Assembly (NCBI GenBank): GCA_013400155.1
Contig: VXBM01000416.1
Coordinates: 186,001 to 250,000, forward strand
Length of the DNA: 64,000 nt
Source: Helopsaltes ochotensis
Lineage: Eukaryota > Chordata > Aves > Passeriformes > Locustellidae
Direction of reading: 5' to 3'
Positions 62,923-64,000 of this stretch are shown here, piece by piece (within the stretch, counting starts at the first letter, position 1; each line of letters starts with the position of its first letter). Made by a program: the position numbers and the translations under genes. Below the pieces are notes generated by a model. It saw nothing but the letters and a program-made list of their open reading frames with translations. It was not told the DNA's origin and ran no database searches.

Positions 62923-63028
62923 AGACTGGGAGGGGAGCATCTCAGAACGAACGACTTTTTCAGATGCTCTTGTTTGGATGCAGGATTAAAGGGCTGTTTG
63001 TACATAAACCGCGAATGCGCTTCTCAAG
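62923..63028 (+). other. Exon-like or conserved-element-like segment
   Basis: The segment is bounded by tttttacag (AG at 62921-62922) and caag|gtaatc (GT at 63029-63030). It is 106 bp, has a high CpG count for this window (gaacgaacgac, aaccgcgaatgcgc), and is open in two of three frames. The frame compatible with the phase-1 exit of the ATRNL1 exon at 18945-19059 is open and would begin with Glu-Thr-Gly-Arg. That does not match the expected GLA tail, so this is not the normal next exon. A conserved non-coding element is at least as likely as a cassette exon. Confidence 0.3.
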
Positions 63029-64000
63029 GTAATCTCAATTGATTTGCCGTATTTCATCCCTCTAGTTATTAATAGCTTTGCACTATTGTAAAAAAAAAAA
63101 CTAAAAAGGAAAAAATTCACACCCCAGTAATTTTATGATTAGAGACTTCCTCAAAACAAACTGTTACCATTTAACTTCCATTAGGAAAGACAATAGTTCT
63201 GCTAAAGATAACCAAGTTCATATTGCTTCCTCTGGTGTTTTCCTCATTGTGGGTGCAATTATCTCTTACAAAAATATACTTTCCACTTACAATTTCACTG
63301 GGCTCACTTCTTAATGACTTATACATACACATCCGTAAAACAAGCTAGAGGTTGTTTGAGCTGCATAGAACTTGGTCAGGTGATTTCTAGAACATTTAGT
63401 AGAAAAAACAAACTACATTTAAAAACAGGGCAGGTTCCACAACGAAGATTGAATTTCCAGAAATTAGAGGTGACCTGTTGAGTCTCCATGTGGGATCCTT
63501 ACTGATTCCACTGCTCCTTTCTGCCACGCTGCCCAAGAGTCAGAAGAAACCAGAGACCATGTACTGATTTGGGAAATAGCAGTTTGGATCTTAGGTAGGA
63601 TATTTAAACAGCAGCATTCAGAGAAGGCAGGTAAATGTAATAACTTAGGACTTGAGGTAACGCATCTAGAGCACTGTACAATTTACAGTTCCAACTTCAA
63701 TGACTGTAAATGTATTCACATTTGTTATTTAGATTAAAAACCTGTAAAATCAAGGGAATGTTTTGCTTTGGGTTTTTTTTTTTTATGAATATTTAAGCCC
63801 CAGCATTTTCTTCTGTTTTATTTTGATGTAAATTCTCCTTGCTCAAAGTGTCTGTGCACAAGCTTCACTTGCTAAATGAAATTCCTTTAGACTGCCAGTC
63901 TGAAATAATGAATTGTTCCCCCAGTTAATTGTATTGCTTTGATAACAAGGAACTACGCTGGGTGTAAAGAACATAATAAATGAATTTCATCAGATGATTT

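Larger units (their letters stand above)
19060..64000 (+). other. ATRNL1: Downstream ATRNL1 intron (partial; continues right of the window)
   Basis: From the donor to the window end no codons for the expected last tail segment (GLA, then ALIDISQQ-like residues) were found on the + strand. This is therefore inferred to be at least 44.9 kb of a single intron. A very long 3' intron fits the known giant size of ATRNL1 in vertebrates. An overlooked small or diverged exon, or a terminal 3' UTR without obvious coding, cannot be excluded by eye. Repeats and candidate elements are listed separately. Confidence 0.68.
59740..64000. other. Intronic sequence to the window end
   Basis: A GC-richer patch at about 59790-60040 follows the CR1 end; a 126-codon + ORF there has no motif. 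The TA/TG block and the exon-like segment at 62923 are listed separately. The final 900 bases are AT-rich and I see nothing specific in them. Confidence 0.55.

Noticed and set aside
1..64000. CRISPR array, phage, endogenous retrovirus or other mobile gene system
   Set aside because: No regularly spaced direct repeats with unique spacers, no polymerase, integrase or capsid frames and no LTR pair were seen; the window is a vertebrate intron.

Overview
The window looks like vertebrate, most likely avian, nuclear DNA. It is AT-rich with scattered microsatellites, has few interspersed repeats, and the recognisable ones are CR1-type LINE fragments, the dominant retroposon of birds and other sauropsids. 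There are no bacterial-style gene blocks and no long ORFs: the longest open frame is 155 codons and looks non-coding.

One coding exon can be identified with confidence, at 18945-19059 on the + strand. It is 115 bp long, has a polypyrimidine tract with AG acceptor and a CAG|GTAAGG donor, and encodes 38 residues plus the first base of a split codon. The peptide (beginning GAPKPIAIEPC, with RAAVLTVFLCLPRG in the middle and PPPGQS at the end) is the conserved cytoplasmic tail of the attractin family. The LTVFLCLPRG variant fits attractin-like 1 (ATRNL1) better than attractin (ATRN). The next segment of the tail (expected to start GLA) and the preceding membrane-proximal segment were not found by eye. 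The window therefore appears to be one small exon near the 3' end of a giant gene, flanked by at least 18.9 kb of one intron and at least 44.9 kb of the next.

The rest is intronic. From left to right: a 26-bp near-perfect palindrome (392-417); a short CR1 tail (about 2997-3088); a GC-rich patch (8030-8310) and a G-quadruplex motif (8909-8929); a 185-bp tract made almost only of A and C (9614-9798); a CpG-bearing 134-codon ORF followed by a donor-like site (10479-10901); pyrimidine tracts (13752-13796 and 14996-15041); the ATRNL1 exon; a 9-bp-unit minisatellite (22581-22773); an old minus-strand CR1 (about 32627-33065); a plus-strand CR1 end (about 42130-42360) followed by an older repeat (about 42880-43400); a TA/TG microsatellite (45664-45697); a run of 49 T (48926-48974); a plus-strand CR1 end (about 59467-59733); a TA/TG-rich block with a 20-bp inverted repeat (61628-61670); and an exon-like or conserved-element-like CpG-bearing segment (62923-63028).

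I found no operon, defence system, CRISPR array, tRNA, rRNA or intact mobile element. The candidates for something undescribed are the 62923-63028 segment, which is in a splice phase compatible with the ATRNL1 exon, and the 10479-10901 segment. Both are inference and need alignment or RNA data.
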